Source: GCA-003244245 sp963822695 (GTDB lineage Bacteria > Actinomycetota > Actinomycetes > Mycobacteriales > Pseudonocardiaceae). Taken from it: 64,000 nt of DNA. Positions 31,044 to 40,496 of this stretch are shown here, piece by piece. Position numbers and translations under genes: made by a program. Under the pieces are notes generated by a model. The model was given only the letters and a program-made list of their open reading frames with translations. It made no database searches and was not told the DNA's origin. The DNA lies in NCBI GenBank assembly GCA_963822695.1, contig CAWGJH010000024.1, forward strand, positions 248,001 to 312,000, given 5' to 3'. The first letter of the stretch is position 1; each line of letters begins with the position of its first letter.

Positions 31044-31306
31044 CGCCAGTCGGCCTCGTCCGGGAAGATCGGCCCGTTCTCCATGAGATCGATCAGGTCC
31101 CGATCCGGTTCGTCGAAGTCCGGCGCTATCCAGATCTTGCCTCGCAGCGAACCCAGCTGCCGCGGTGCCGCGGTGCGCTGTAACGGCACCAACCGGGCGA
31201 TCGGCTTGCCGTGGCGAGCGATGATGATCTCGTCACCGGCCTCGACCTGCTGCAGCAGCTTGGAGAGCTGGGTCTTGGCCTCGTAGACGTTCACCTGCTT
31301 TTCCAC
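31040..31306 (-). CDS. Phd/YefM-type antitoxin (second pair)
   Basis: 88 residues from GTG 31306. The Phd fold reads VNVYEAKTQLSKLLQQVEAG, EIIIARHGKPIARLVPLQ; the acidic tail IAPDFDEPDRDLIDLMENG binds the toxin. A promoter with direct repeats lies immediately upstream (31313-31341), so the transcript has almost no leader. Confidence 0.9.
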   Translation of the reverse strand: MEKQVNVYEAKTQLSKLLQQVEAGDEIIIARHGKPIARLVPLQRTAAPRQLGSLRGKIWIAPDFDEPDRDLIDLMENGPIFPDEADWR

Positions 31307-31312
31307 GCTCCC

Positions 31313-31341
31313 AGCATACTGGTCAAGTCTGGTCAGACCAA
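31313..31341 (-). promoter_or_regulatory. Promoter/operator of the second VapBC pair
   Basis: On the minus strand a -35 box TTGGTC (31336-31341) and a -10 box TATGCT (31313-31318) are 17 bases apart. The spacer contains two copies of TGACCAG, and TGGTCTGACCA is itself palindromic around the -35 edge. This is the expected position for autorepression by the toxin-antitoxin complex. Confidence 0.55.
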
Positions 31342-31346
31342 CATTG

Positions 31347-32876
31347 TTAATGATCGGCAGCGCCCGGCGCGACGATGGGCAGGCTGGGTGAGGGGCCGTG
31401 CTCGATCAACTCGAGCAGCGCGTCGGTGTCCAGGTGGGTTGAGACCAGGTCGCCGAGTAGGTCCAGCTGGGCGGCCCGCACCGCGGCGAAACTGGTGTCG
31501 GGCGCCGGTCGGAAGCCAGGCCGGCCGGCCAGGCAGGCCACTCGACGCAGCAGCGCGCGGCGGAAGGCGTCGTTTTCCAACAACCCGTGCCAGTGGGTGC
31601 CCAGCACGTGGCCGCCATCGGAACCCTCATCAGCCCCAGAAACCAGCCCAGCGTCACCGCAGTGCACGACCCGGCCGTGGTGGATTTCGTAGCCGGTGAC
31701 GGGCTCACCCAATGCGGTCCCAGCCACCCGCCGCAGGTGCTTGCGCTGGTCAAAGACCACCTCAAGATCGAGCAGGCCCAGCCCGGCAACCTCCCCAGCG
31801 CCGGATTCGACGTCATCAACGATGCGGCGCGCCAGCATCTGGTAGCCGCCGCAGATGCCCAGCACCGGCCCTCCGGCGCGGGCGTGGTCCGCCACAGCGG
31901 CGGCCAGCCCCGTCCGCCGAAGCCAGGACAGGTCAGCCACGGTGGACTTGGAGCCGGGCAACACCACCAGGTCGGCGTCGGCCAGCCGGGAAGGCTCGGT
32001 GACGTAGCGGACCGTCACCCCAGGCTCGCAGGCAACGGCGTCGACGTCGGTGCCATTGGAGATCCGCGGCAGCCGCACCGCAGCCACCCGCAGCCACTGG
32101 GTGCCGTACGGTGGAGCAGGCCGCCCGACCACCCCGTCGGCCACGTGAGCCAACGAGTCCTCGGCGTCTAACCACAAGGCGTCGCTGAAAGGCAGCACAC
32201 CATAGTTGCGCCGGCCGGTCAGCGCCTGCAACTGCGCCAGACCCGGGGCCAGCAGATCCGGATCGCCACGGAATTTGTTGATCACGAATCCGGCCACCAG
32301 AGCCTGGTCGGCGGGCGACAGCAAGGCCAGGGTGCCGTACAGATGCGCGAGCACGCCCCCTCGGTCGATGTCCCCGACCACCAGCACTGGCAGCCCGGCA
32401 GCCCGGGCCAGCCCCATGTTGGCGATGTCGGTGGATCTTAGATTGATCTCAGTGGGCGACCCGGCGCCTTCGCAGATCACCACCTCGTACTCAGCCCGCA
32501 ACGCGGTCAACGCGCCGACAACAACATCGAGCAGCTCAGCTTTACGGTCCCGGTAGGACGCTGCGGATACCGTGCCATCGGCCTGCCCGAGCACCACAAC
32601 CTGGGCACACCGGTCACCGCCCGGTTTGAGCAGGACCGGGTTGAGCCGCACCTCGGGCTCGATGCCGCACGCCACGGCCTGCATCGCCTGGGCCCGGCCG
32701 ATCTCCCCACCGTCCGGGGTCACCACCGAGTTGTTCGACATGTTCTGCGCCTTGAACGGCGCCACCGCTACCCCGCGACGAGCCAGCCACCGGCAGATCC
32801 CGGCCACCAGCACGCTCTTACCCGCGTCCGAGGTGGTGCCGGCGACGAGCAGCGCTCCGGGCCTGATTCCGGGCAT
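31347..32876 (-). CDS. cobQ: Cobyric acid synthase
   Basis: 509 residues from ATG 32876 (MPGIRPGALLVAGTTSDAGK), two bases after the map stop; the longer frame adds map-gene sequence. The N-terminal synthetase domain has GTTSDAGKS and the adenosyl-binding AQNMSNN; the C-terminal glutaminase domain has LGICGGYQML (nucleophile Cys) and GYEIHHG with the catalytic His. It amidates four carboxylates of adenosylcobyrinic a,c-diamide in cobalamin synthesis. No other cob gene is nearby. Confidence 0.95.
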   Translation of the reverse strand: MPGIRPGALLVAGTTSDAGKSVLVAGICRWLARRGVAVAPFKAQNMSNNSVVTPDGGEIGRAQAMQAVACGIEPEVRLNPVLLKPGGDRCAQVVVLGQADGTVSAASYRDRKAELLDVVVGALTALRAEYEVVICEGAGSPTEINLRSTDIANMGLARAAGLPVLVVGDIDRGGVLAHLYGTLALLSPADQALVAGFVINKFRGDPDLLAPGLAQLQALTGRRNYGVLPFSDALWLDAEDSLAHVADGVVGRPAPPYGTQWLRVAAVRLPRISNGTDVDAVACEPGVTVRYVTEPSRLADADLVVLPGSKSTVADLSWLRRTGLAAAVADHARAGGPVLGICGGYQMLARRIVDDVESGAGEVAGLGLLDLEVVFDQRKHLRRVAGTALGEPVTGYEIHHGRVVHCGDAGLVSGADEGSDGGHVLGTHWHGLLENDAFRRALLRRVACLAGRPGFRPAPDTSFAAVRAAQLDLLGDLVSTHLDTDALLELIEHGPSPSLPIVAPGAADH

Positions 32877-32878
32877 GA

Positions 32879-33736
32879 TTACGGCAGGGTCACAATCTCC
32901 GCCCCATCCGCAGTGACGACCAGGGTGTGCTCGAACTGCGCAGTGCGCAGCTTGTCCTTGGTGGTCACCGTCCATCCGTCCGGCCACATGTCGTAGTCGA
33001 TCGAACCCAGCGTGATCATCGGCTCGATGGTGAAGGTCATGCCCTCCTCCAGAACGGTGTCCACGCTTGGCTCGTCGTAGTGCAGCACGACCAGCCTGCC
33101 ATGGAAGGAGCGGCCGATGCCGTGGCCAGTGAAGTCGCGGACCACTCCGTATCCGAAGCGCTTGGCGTATGCCTCGATGACCCGGCCGACCACGTTGAGC
33201 TGCCGGCCCGCCCGCACCGCACGGATCCCGCGCATCATCGCCTCGTGGGTGCGCTCGACCAGGAGGCGGTCCTCCTCAGAGACGTTACCGGCGAGAAAGG
33301 TGGCGTTGGTATCGCCGTGCACACCGCCGATGAAGGCGGTGACGTCGATGTTGACGATGTCACCGTCCTCGATCACAGTCGAGTCCGGGATCCCGTGGCA
33401 GATCACCTCGTTCAGCGAGATGCAGCACGATTTGGGAAAACCCTTGTAACCCAGCGTCGAGGGGTACGCGCCGTGGTCGAGCAGGAACTCGTGCACCACC
33501 CGGTCAATGTCATCGGTGGTGACTCCGGGCGCCACAGCTCGGCCGCCCTCGGCGAGCGCCTGCGCGGCAACCCTTCCCGCCACCCGCATCGCATCGATCA
33601 CCTCGGGGGGCTGGGTCCACGGTTCAGCGCACGGGGTGGGCGCGGTTTTCCCGACGTACTCCGGCCGCTGGATCCCCGGGGGGACTGGACGCATCGGTGT
33701 CTGCCGGCCAGGACGCAACGGGGTTCGCACGGGCAT
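32879..33736 (-). CDS. map: Methionine aminopeptidase, type I with N-terminal extension
   Basis: 285 residues. The N-terminal 40 residues are a proline-rich extension with an SH3-like PxxP pattern (RPVPPGIQRPEYVGKTAPTP), as in mycobacterial MapB. Metal ligands of the pita-bread fold: D in NIDVTAFIGG, D in HGDTNATFL, H in GHGIGRSFHG, E in TIEPMITLG and E in QFEHTLVV. It removes initiator methionine. It is co-transcribed with cobQ. Confidence 0.95.
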   Translation of the reverse strand: MPVRTPLRPGRQTPMRPVPPGIQRPEYVGKTAPTPCAEPWTQPPEVIDAMRVAGRVAAQALAEGGRAVAPGVTTDDIDRVVHEFLLDHGAYPSTLGYKGFPKSCCISLNEVICHGIPDSTVIEDGDIVNIDVTAFIGGVHGDTNATFLAGNVSEEDRLLVERTHEAMMRGIRAVRAGRQLNVVGRVIEAYAKRFGYGVVRDFTGHGIGRSFHGRLVVLHYDEPSVDTVLEEGMTFTIEPMITLGSIDYDMWPDGWTVTTKDKLRTAQFEHTLVVTADGAEIVTLP

Positions 33737-33780
33737 GCCCCCACTCTATGCCGATCACAGTGCCAGTCACGGGGGACCCA

Positions 33781-35598
33781 TCATGACGGAGCCAGTGCGG
33801 ACAGGAAGCGCCCCGAGACGTCCAGGGCCGGGCTGGATGAGCCGGCACCGACAACGAGGGTGGCGAACGCGAGATCACCGCGGAACCCGACGAACCAGCC
33901 GTGCGCGGTAGCGTCGTCCTCTGCGGTCCCGGTCTTGCCGTACAACTGGCCCTGGCCCGCCAAGGCTTTCGCGGTGCCCTGGGCCACCGCTTCTCGCATC
34001 ATCGCCCGCACCGCGTCGGCGACCTCGCGCGGCATCGGTGCCACCGGTCCGAGCGCCATATGAGTCGGCATTCCCCTGATCAGGACCGGGATGGGCAGCT
34101 GCCCACCAGCCGCGACCGTCGAGGCCACCAGCGCCATGCCGAACGGGCTGGCGAGCACCCGGCCCTGCCCGAATCCGTTCTCCGCACGCCGAACCATCGA
34201 CTCCGAGGGGGGAACTTGACCAGTGACGGTCGTGACGCCGGGAATGTCGTAGTCCATTCCGATACCCATCTGGTGCGCCGCGTCGGTCAGCGCGCCAGCC
34301 CCCAGACGGGCCGCCAGCTGCGCGAACGTCGTGTTGCAGGAGCGAGCGAACGCGGTGTGCAGTGGCACCGTACCCAGATCGAAGAAGTGGTCATTGGGCA
34401 CTACCCGCTCCCCGACGGTGGTGGTCGCCGGGCAGGCCACCGGAGAGTCCGGCGTGACCTGCTTGGCCTGCAGCGCGGCCACCGCCGTGACAATCTTGAA
34501 AGTGGAGCCCGGCGGATAGCGCCCGGTGAGGGACAGCGAGCCTTGCGCGTCAGCCGCCCTGTTCTGCGCCACCCCGAGGATTTCCCCCGTGGAGGGCTGG
34601 ATTGCCACGATCATCGCCGGATTGGGCACCGTGTCGACAGCGCGTTGGCCAGCGGTCTGCACGGCGCGGTCGATCGTGGTGGTGAGGGTCGGCACCGGGC
34701 GTGGCTGCTGGGCAGCGAGGGTGTCGACCTCGTTGCCCAGCGCAGCCACCGTGACGATGCGCCACCCCGCAGCGTTCTCCCGCTGCTGCTCGACCACTGT
34801 GCGGATACCCGGCACCAGCTGAGAGGCGAAGTTCCGGTCCGGTCCGAGTAGCCGCTGCTGGGTGGGGAAGCTCACCCCGGGCAGCCCGTAGATCCGATCC
34901 CGCGCAGATTGGTAATCGTGCTCGCGAAGCACTGCCACCGCACTGGGCACTCCCGCCGGAACCGCGCCCGCTCCCGCGATGATCGACTGCTGGGTGAGCT
35001 GGGGGTCAAACTGCCCCAGGGCGGCCGCCAGGTGGGCAGCCACCCCTGGCAGGTCCGAGGTCTTGCTGCGGTCCAGCGCGACGGTGACCACAGTTTGCCA
35101 GGTGAGCAACGGTGTCCCAGCCCGGTCGACCACCGGGGCCGGGTCGGCCGGCACCTCGCGCAACGTCATCCGTTGCTGCGCGCCGAGCCGCGGATGCAGC
35201 ACCGCTGGACTCCAGCGCACCGACCAGCCTCGGCCCGCGTTCACGGGGACCAACTCGAAGGCACCCGGGTAACGCCACTGCCGACCCCTACCGAAGTCCC
35301 AGACCGCAGAGAAGGACGCCGAGGCGATGTTGTCGCCGGAGCGGACCTCGCCCAGAGTGAGCTGCACGCGCTGCGGCTTCAGTTCACTGCGGACCTGCCG
35401 GATCAGCTCAGTGGCGGCGACCGGGTCGTCGGTGAGCCGCCCGGCTCCGGCATCGTCGCCCCGGGCCACCGCGTCCAGGAACGCAGCCGCTGCGTCACGC
35501 GGGTCAGCTCCGAAGATCCCGCAGCCGGCCAGCAGCGGTCCCACCAGAGTTCCCGTCAGGACCACCAGCAGGGCGGCTACCAGACATCGTCGGCGCAC
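33781..35598 (-). CDS. Penicillin-binding lipoprotein (class B)
   Basis: 605 residues from GTG 35598. The signal MRRRCLVAALLVVLTGTLVG ends in a lipobox LLAGC (C26), so it is a lipoprotein anchored outside. Next comes an NTF2-like MecA_N domain (PRDAAAAFLDAVARGDDAGAG, residues 30-145), a dimerisation region, and the transpeptidase with PPGSTFKIV (SxxK serine), ARSCNTTFAQ (SxN) and LYGKTGTAED (KTG). It cross-links peptidoglycan; the mycobacterial counterpart at the same chromosomal position is the penicillin-binding lipoprotein Rv2864c, as I remember. The open frame upstream of 35598 belongs to the GNAT gene shadow. Confidence 0.92.
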   Translation of the reverse strand: MRRRCLVAALLVVLTGTLVGPLLAGCGIFGADPRDAAAAFLDAVARGDDAGAGRLTDDPVAATELIRQVRSELKPQRVQLTLGEVRSGDNIASASFSAVWDFGRGRQWRYPGAFELVPVNAGRGWSVRWSPAVLHPRLGAQQRMTLREVPADPAPVVDRAGTPLLTWQTVVTVALDRSKTSDLPGVAAHLAAALGQFDPQLTQQSIIAGAGAVPAGVPSAVAVLREHDYQSARDRIYGLPGVSFPTQQRLLGPDRNFASQLVPGIRTVVEQQRENAAGWRIVTVAALGNEVDTLAAQQPRPVPTLTTTIDRAVQTAGQRAVDTVPNPAMIVAIQPSTGEILGVAQNRAADAQGSLSLTGRYPPGSTFKIVTAVAALQAKQVTPDSPVACPATTTVGERVVPNDHFFDLGTVPLHTAFARSCNTTFAQLAARLGAGALTDAAHQMGIGMDYDIPGVTTVTGQVPPSESMVRRAENGFGQGRVLASPFGMALVASTVAAGGQLPIPVLIRGMPTHMALGPVAPMPREVADAVRAMMREAVAQGTAKALAGQGQLYGKTGTAEDDATAHGWFVGFRGDLAFATLVVGAGSSSPALDVSGRFLSALAPS

Positions 35599-35623
35599 GG
35601 GCGCGAGTATCCCCCTTGACGGT

Positions 35624-36517
35624 TCAGAACAGCACCGTGGCGAAGCAGCCCACCTGAGTGAAACCGACTCGACGGTATGCAGCACGGGCCGGCAAATTGT
35701 AGGCGTTGACGTACAAGCTGGCGATGCGGCCCATCCGCTGTAGCCGGGCCACCACAGCCGCAGTCGCGCCCGCCGCGAGGCCCTGCCCGCGCCAATCCGG
35801 GTGCACCCACACCCCCTGGATCTGACCCACCGTAGACGACATCGCCCCGATCTCGGCCTTGAACACCACCTCACCGGCCTCGAACCGAGCGAATGCCCGA
35901 CCCGCCGCGATCAACTCCGCGACCCGGGCCCGGTAGCCGGCACCACCGTCGGACAGCCGAGGATCGACCCCCACCTCCTCGGTGAACATCGCCACCGCAG
36001 CCGGGAGGTAGCGGTCCAACTCGTCGGAACGCACCGACCGTACCAGCGGGTCGTCGGGCACCAAGGGCTGCCCGGCAAGCATCATCAGCGGCTGGTTCGG
36101 ACGCTCCTCGCGGGCCGGCCCCCAGCTTTCGCACAGCTCCGACCATAGCCCAAGCACCTGATCCGCCGGCCCCACCATCGACGAGCAGGATCTAACCCGC
36201 CGCGCCGCCCGCTCGGCGAAGGCCCGGATCGCCGACCGTCCCCCGCACAGCGGGACGAGATTGGCGCCAGAGAAGCACAACCCCTCCAGTGCCCCGCCGC
36301 GCCCCCCCTGTGGGCTACTGGCAAAGCCCCACAGCTCCCCGCCGAGCCGCCACGGATCCAGCCCGCTGCCTTCGATCCGCGCGGCCACCATGCAGGACAT
36401 CACCGGGTCAGTGGCCAGCGCCACACGGACGCAGCGCGCGTCACGATCATCCAACAGGCGCGCGCCCGCGTGCTTGAGCACACCACCTAGCGTGCCAGAA
36501 CAGCGGGTGAGCGCCAC
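35624..36517 (-). CDS. GNAT acetyltransferase with DUF4081
   Basis: 297 residues from GTG 36517. The N-terminal half is DUF4081-like (CMVAARIEGSGLDPWRLGGE, GLCFSGANLVPLCGG); the C-terminal half is a GNAT domain with the acetyl-CoA loop VWVHPDWRGQGLAAGATAAV and YVNAYNLPARAAYRRVGFTQ. It matches the actinobacterial family always found between ispG and the PBP gene. The acetyl acceptor is unknown. Confidence 0.9.
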   Translation of the reverse strand: MALTRCSGTLGGVLKHAGARLLDDRDARCVRVALATDPVMSCMVAARIEGSGLDPWRLGGELWGFASSPQGGRGGALEGLCFSGANLVPLCGGRSAIRAFAERAARRVRSCSSMVGPADQVLGLWSELCESWGPAREERPNQPLMMLAGQPLVPDDPLVRSVRSDELDRYLPAAVAMFTEEVGVDPRLSDGGAGYRARVAELIAAGRAFARFEAGEVVFKAEIGAMSSTVGQIQGVWVHPDWRGQGLAAGATAAVVARLQRMGRIASLYVNAYNLPARAAYRRVGFTQVGCFATVLF

Positions 36518-36547
36518 TCGAGGCCCCCGTCTTGAGGAACCCCGTCG

Positions 36548-37666
36548 CTAGGAACCCTCCGCCAAGCGGAAGGCCTCCTCGATAAGCGTCTCGACGATCT
36601 GAGCCTCAGGCACAGTCTTGATCACCTTGCCGCGGACGAAGATCTGGCCCTTGCCGTTGCCCGATGCCACCCCGAGGTCGGCTTCGCGGGCCTCCCCGGG
36701 CCCGTTGACCACGCAGCCCATCACGGCCACCCGCAGCGGCACGTCCATGCCTTCCAGTCCTGCGGTCACCTCGTCAGCGAGCTTGTAGACATCGACCTGG
36801 GCTCGCCCGCAGGACGGGCAGGATACGATCTCCAGCCGGCGGGTCCGCAGGTTCAGCGACTCCAAGATCTGAAGTCCGACCTTGACCTCCTCGACCGGCG
36901 GCGCGGACAGCGAGACCCGGATGGTGTCCCCGATGCCCTGGCTGAGCAACGCCCCGAACGCGGTGGCCGACTTGATGGTGCCCTGAAACGCTGGGCCCGC
37001 CTCGGTGACCCCGAGGTGCAATGGGTAGTCACACTGTGCTGCAAGCTGCTCGTAGGCCCGCACCATGACTACCGGGTCATGGTGCTTCACCGAAATCTTG
37101 ATGTCGTGGAAGTCGTGTTCGGCGAACAGACTCGCCTCCCACAGCGCAGACTCGACTAGTGCCTCCGAGGTCGCCTTGCCGTACTTGGCCAGGATCTTGG
37201 GGTCTAGGGACCCGGCGTTGACGCCGATCCGGATCGGAATGCCCGCGTCCTTCGCGACATTGGCGATCTCGGCCACCCGGTCGTCGAATTTCTTGATGTT
37301 GCCGGGATTGACCCGCACGGCGGCACAACCAGCATCAATAGCGGCGAAGACGTACTTGGGCTGGAAATGGATATCAGCGATCACCGGGATCCGTGACTTA
37401 CGCGCGATAGCCGGCAGCGCCTCGGCGTCGTCGGCGCTGGGGACAGCCACTCGCACGATGTCACAACCCGCCGTGGTGAGCTCGGCGATCTGCTGCAGAG
37501 TGGCGTCGACATTGGCGGTGAGCGTGGTGGTCATCGACTGCACGGACACCGGGTGCTCGCTGCCGACACCCACGGCACCGACCTGTAGCTGGCGGGTCTT
37601 ACGCCGCTCAGCAAGCACCGGTGGCGGCACGGCCGGCATGCCAATCATCATGGGAAGCCTCGTCAT
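36548..37666 (-). CDS. ispG: 4-hydroxy-3-methylbut-2-enyl-diphosphate synthase
   Basis: 372 residues. TIM-barrel part VQSMTTTLTANVDATLQQIA, ADIHFQPKYVFAAID, VRVNPGNIK; C-terminal 4Fe-4S cysteines in SCPSCGRAQVD and MGCVVNGPGEA. It catalyses the penultimate MEP-pathway step, reducing cyclic ME-2,4-diphosphate to HMBDP. Its ATG overlaps the rip1 stop (ATGA). dxr, rip1 and ispG form an operon, so two isoprenoid genes flank the protease. Confidence 0.95.
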   Translation of the reverse strand: MTRLPMMIGMPAVPPPVLAERRKTRQLQVGAVGVGSEHPVSVQSMTTTLTANVDATLQQIAELTTAGCDIVRVAVPSADDAEALPAIARKSRIPVIADIHFQPKYVFAAIDAGCAAVRVNPGNIKKFDDRVAEIANVAKDAGIPIRIGVNAGSLDPKILAKYGKATSEALVESALWEASLFAEHDFHDIKISVKHHDPVVMVRAYEQLAAQCDYPLHLGVTEAGPAFQGTIKSATAFGALLSQGIGDTIRVSLSAPPVEEVKVGLQILESLNLRTRRLEIVSCPSCGRAQVDVYKLADEVTAGLEGMDVPLRVAVMGCVVNGPGEAREADLGVASGNGKGQIFVRGKVIKTVPEAQIVETLIEEAFRLAEGS

Positions 37667-38871
37667 TGCGGCAAGCGAATGGGATTGACAATGTCGGCCG
37701 TAATGGTCAATAAGCTCACCCCAATGAAGACGATCACGACCGCGTAGGTTAGCGGCATCAGCCGGTTGTAGTCCACCGGGGGGGCCTTGGGCCGGCCGGT
37801 GGCCCGACGAACGGCGTTACGGACGCCTTCGTAGACGTTGACCGCGATATGCCCGCCGTCCAACGGAAGCAGCGGCAGCAGATTGAATACCCCAACGAAC
37901 AAGTTCAGTGCCGAGAGCAGAAACAGGAAGAACCACCACGCGCCGAAACCTGCGGCATCCCCACCGAGCACGCTGGCCCCGACCACGCTGATCGGTGAGT
38001 CCGGTCGGTTCTCCCCGGCGATCCGATCAAGCAGCGCCGGAATCCTCTGCGGGAACTGCTGGAGCCCCTGCCAGGTGTTGGCGAACATGGTACCGGTGAA
38101 GGTCACGGTCTTGCCCACCGCGGCCACCGGACCGAAGTGCAGCGTCACGGGGCTCGGGCGCTGCGGCGCCACCCCGATCGCGCCGACCAGCTTGTTGCCC
38201 TGGCCACCCAGCGCCGAGATCGGGACCCGGGCGACGTCGATCTGCACGGTGCGCTGCTGCCCGGCATGCTCAAGCCGGAACTCGGTCGGACCGAAGCGGT
38301 TCTGAATGGCCTTGCCCAGCTCATCGAAGTCGTGCACTGGGGTACCCGCCACCGCCAGCACCCGATCACCTGACCGTAGGCCGGCGTCCCTGGCCGGCGC
38401 CGGGGAGCCCGGCTGGCACGAACCGTCGGCCCGCACCTCGATGCAGGGGCTGACCGCAGACACCACCGCGGGAGTCGGCGCCCGGTCGAGGTTTGGCAGG
38501 CCGGTCGACACCGCCATCGCGTAGATCAGCACGATGCCCACGGCGAAGTGGGTCAGCGAGCCCGCGGAGAGCACCACCACCCGCTGCCAGGTGGGAAAAC
38601 GGAAGAACGCCCGCTTGCGGTCGTCCGGGTCAGGCAACTCGTCCAGCGCGGTCATCCCGACGATATCGCAAAAGCCACCGGCCGGGATCAATTTGAGGCC
38701 GTACTCGGTCTCCCCCCGGTGGAAGGAGAACAGGGTGGGGCCGAAACCGATGAAGTAGCGGCGCACCTTCATCCCGAATGCCTTTGCGCTGTACATGTGG
38801 CCAGCCTCGTGCAGCGCGATGGAGATCCCGATGCCCACCGCGAACAGCACTACACCCAGCACGAACGTCAC
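37663..38871 (-). CDS. rip1: Site-2 protease, Rip1/RseP type
   Basis: 402 residues from GTG 38871 with GAGGAG six bases upstream; the longer frame overlaps dxr in a different frame. Zinc motif HEAGH (H21, E22, H25) in the first membrane helix; PDZ domain at about residues 130-230 (DAGLRSGDRVLAVAGTPV); LNLFVGVFNLLPLLPLDGG with the third ligand Asp in the third helix; last helix near the C terminus. It cleaves anti-sigma factors and other proteins inside the membrane. Confidence 0.95.
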   Translation of the reverse strand: MTFVLGVVLFAVGIGISIALHEAGHMYSAKAFGMKVRRYFIGFGPTLFSFHRGETEYGLKLIPAGGFCDIVGMTALDELPDPDDRKRAFFRFPTWQRVVVLSAGSLTHFAVGIVLIYAMAVSTGLPNLDRAPTPAVVSAVSPCIEVRADGSCQPGSPAPARDAGLRSGDRVLAVAGTPVHDFDELGKAIQNRFGPTEFRLEHAGQQRTVQIDVARVPISALGGQGNKLVGAIGVAPQRPSPVTLHFGPVAAVGKTVTFTGTMFANTWQGLQQFPQRIPALLDRIAGENRPDSPISVVGASVLGGDAAGFGAWWFFLFLLSALNLFVGVFNLLPLLPLDGGHIAVNVYEGVRNAVRRATGRPKAPPVDYNRLMPLTYAVVIVFIGVSLLTITADIVNPIRLPQ

Positions 38872-38881
38872 GCTCTGCTCC

Positions 38882-40129
38882 TCACTGTGGGCTCCTATTA
38901 GCCCGGGCGAGTCGACCGCCCAACAGCTCCGTGGCCCTGTTCCGAGCCCAGTCCTCGGCGGCCAGCACGTCCTCCACCGTAGTCGGGTCGGCCCGCCACC
39001 CTTGCGCCTCGCCCAGTACGGCCGCCACCGCCTCGACGATCCCACGGAAGGAAATGCGGCGCTCAAGGAAGGCGGCCACCGCCTCCTCGTTGGCCGCGTT
39101 GAACACCGCGGGAACGCACCCACCGGCGACACCTGCCACCTTGGCCAGCTCGATGGCGGGGAAGGTCTCGGCGTCCACCGGTTCGAAGGTCCAGGCTGTT
39201 GGACTGCCGAAGTCGCAGGCCGAGGCCGCGTCAGCAACGCGGTCCGGCCAGCCAAGCGCCAGCGCGATCGGCAGCCGCATATCTGGCGGGCTGGCCTGGG
39301 CGATCGTCGAACCATCGGTGAAGGTGACCATCGAGTGGATCACCGACTGTGGGTGCACCACGACATCGATGCGATCGTAGGGGACACCGAACAGCAGGTG
39401 CGTCTCGAGCAGCTCCAAGCCCTTGTTCATCAGAGTGGCCGAGTTCACCGTCACCACCGGCCCCATCCGCCAGGTCGGGTGCGCCAGGGCCTGCTCGGCG
39501 GTGACCCCGTCCAGCTCCTCCGGGCGGCACCCGCGGAAGGGCCCTCCGGAGGCGGTGAGCACCAACCGGGAGACCTCCGCACGGCTGCCGGCGCGCAGGC
39601 ACTGGGCGAGTGCCGAGTGCTCGGAGTCCACCGGCACGATCTGGCCGGGTGCGGCGGCCCTGGTGACCAGGGTGCCCCCAGCCACCAGAGATTCCTTGTT
39701 GGCCAAGGCCAGGATAGCGCCGCTGCGCAGCGCGGCCAGCGTCGGCGCTAGGCCCCGGGAACCGGTCACGCCGTTGAGCACCACGTCGGCGGGCTGAGTC
39801 GCGACCAACTCGACCACCGCCTCGGGACCAACCAGGATCCGGGGCATCCGGTAGCCGCCCCGGTCGTACCCGCGTCGCTGCGCCTCGGCGAACAGCGCCA
39901 GCTGCAGATCCTGCACGGCCCGGCCGCGGGCGACCGCGACGGCGCTGGCCCCGGTCTGCAGCACCTGCGCAGCCAGGGCTTGCGGATCAGCCCCGCCGGC
40001 GGCCAGTCCGACCACGCGGAAACGCTGCGGGTTGCGGTGCACCACGTCCAGCGCCTGTACGCCGATCGACCCGGTGCTGCCCAGCAGCAGTACCGAGCGT
40101 GGCCGATGCGGTAGGTCCATCCAGGCCAT
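38882..40129 (-). CDS. dxr: 1-deoxy-D-xylulose 5-phosphate reductoisomerase
   Basis: 415 residues from ATG 40129; ATG 40120 (MDLPHRPRS) is an equal alternative. NADPH loop LLGSTGSIGVQALDVV, metal/substrate region LANKESLVAGG, VDSEHSALAQCL, TASGGPFRG and HPTWRMG, and MNKGLELLETHLLF. It is the first committed MEP-pathway enzyme, the fosmidomycin target. It sits 10 bp upstream of rip1. Confidence 0.95.
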   Translation of the reverse strand: MAWMDLPHRPRSVLLLGSTGSIGVQALDVVHRNPQRFRVVGLAAGGADPQALAAQVLQTGASAVAVARGRAVQDLQLALFAEAQRRGYDRGGYRMPRILVGPEAVVELVATQPADVVLNGVTGSRGLAPTLAALRSGAILALANKESLVAGGTLVTRAAAPGQIVPVDSEHSALAQCLRAGSRAEVSRLVLTASGGPFRGCRPEELDGVTAEQALAHPTWRMGPVVTVNSATLMNKGLELLETHLLFGVPYDRIDVVVHPQSVIHSMVTFTDGSTIAQASPPDMRLPIALALGWPDRVADAASACDFGSPTAWTFEPVDAETFPAIELAKVAGVAGGCVPAVFNAANEEAVAAFLERRISFRGIVEAVAAVLGEAQGWRADPTTVEDVLAAEDWARNRATELLGGRLARANRSPQ

Positions 40130-40215
40130 TGTTCCCGATGGCTAATGCCGTCACCTGCGCAAGGTAGCCCACCATGGAGCACACTGGCCTGAAAGCACGC
40201 GGACGGAGGGAGAGC

Positions 40216-40452
40216 ATGGGATCCCCCCAGCTGGACCCGGACAGGGAACCGTCAGCCGACTGGGGCTGGCACGGCACCTTCCCCCGGGCCGGCCCTATCG
40301 CGGGGTGGGTTACCGCCTTCGCGTTGTTCGCGATGCTCATCGGGAACCAACGCAGCCATGTTGAGGACGTCTACCTGATCGGCCTCGGCACACTGCTTGT
40401 GGTGATGCTGATCGCTAGCCATCTGAAGGCCCGCAAAGCCAGGCGGCGCTGA
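40216..40452 (+). CDS. DUF2631 membrane protein
   Basis: 78 residues from ATG 40216, with GGAGGG five bases upstream. WGWHGTFPRAGPIAGWVTAF precedes two hydrophobic helices (residues 29-44 and 58-71) with a short loop NQRSHVEDVYL; the tail is basic (KARKARRR). This is the DUF2631 family found next to dxr in actinobacteria. Function unknown. Confidence 0.85.
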   Translation: MGSPQLDPDREPSADWGWHGTFPRAGPIAGWVTAFALFAMLIGNQRSHVEDVYLIGLGTLLVVMLIASHLKARKARRR

Positions 40453-40496
40453 GAGCAGGGAGCCAGCCAGCACCCGCTTGGAACCACTAGCGAACG

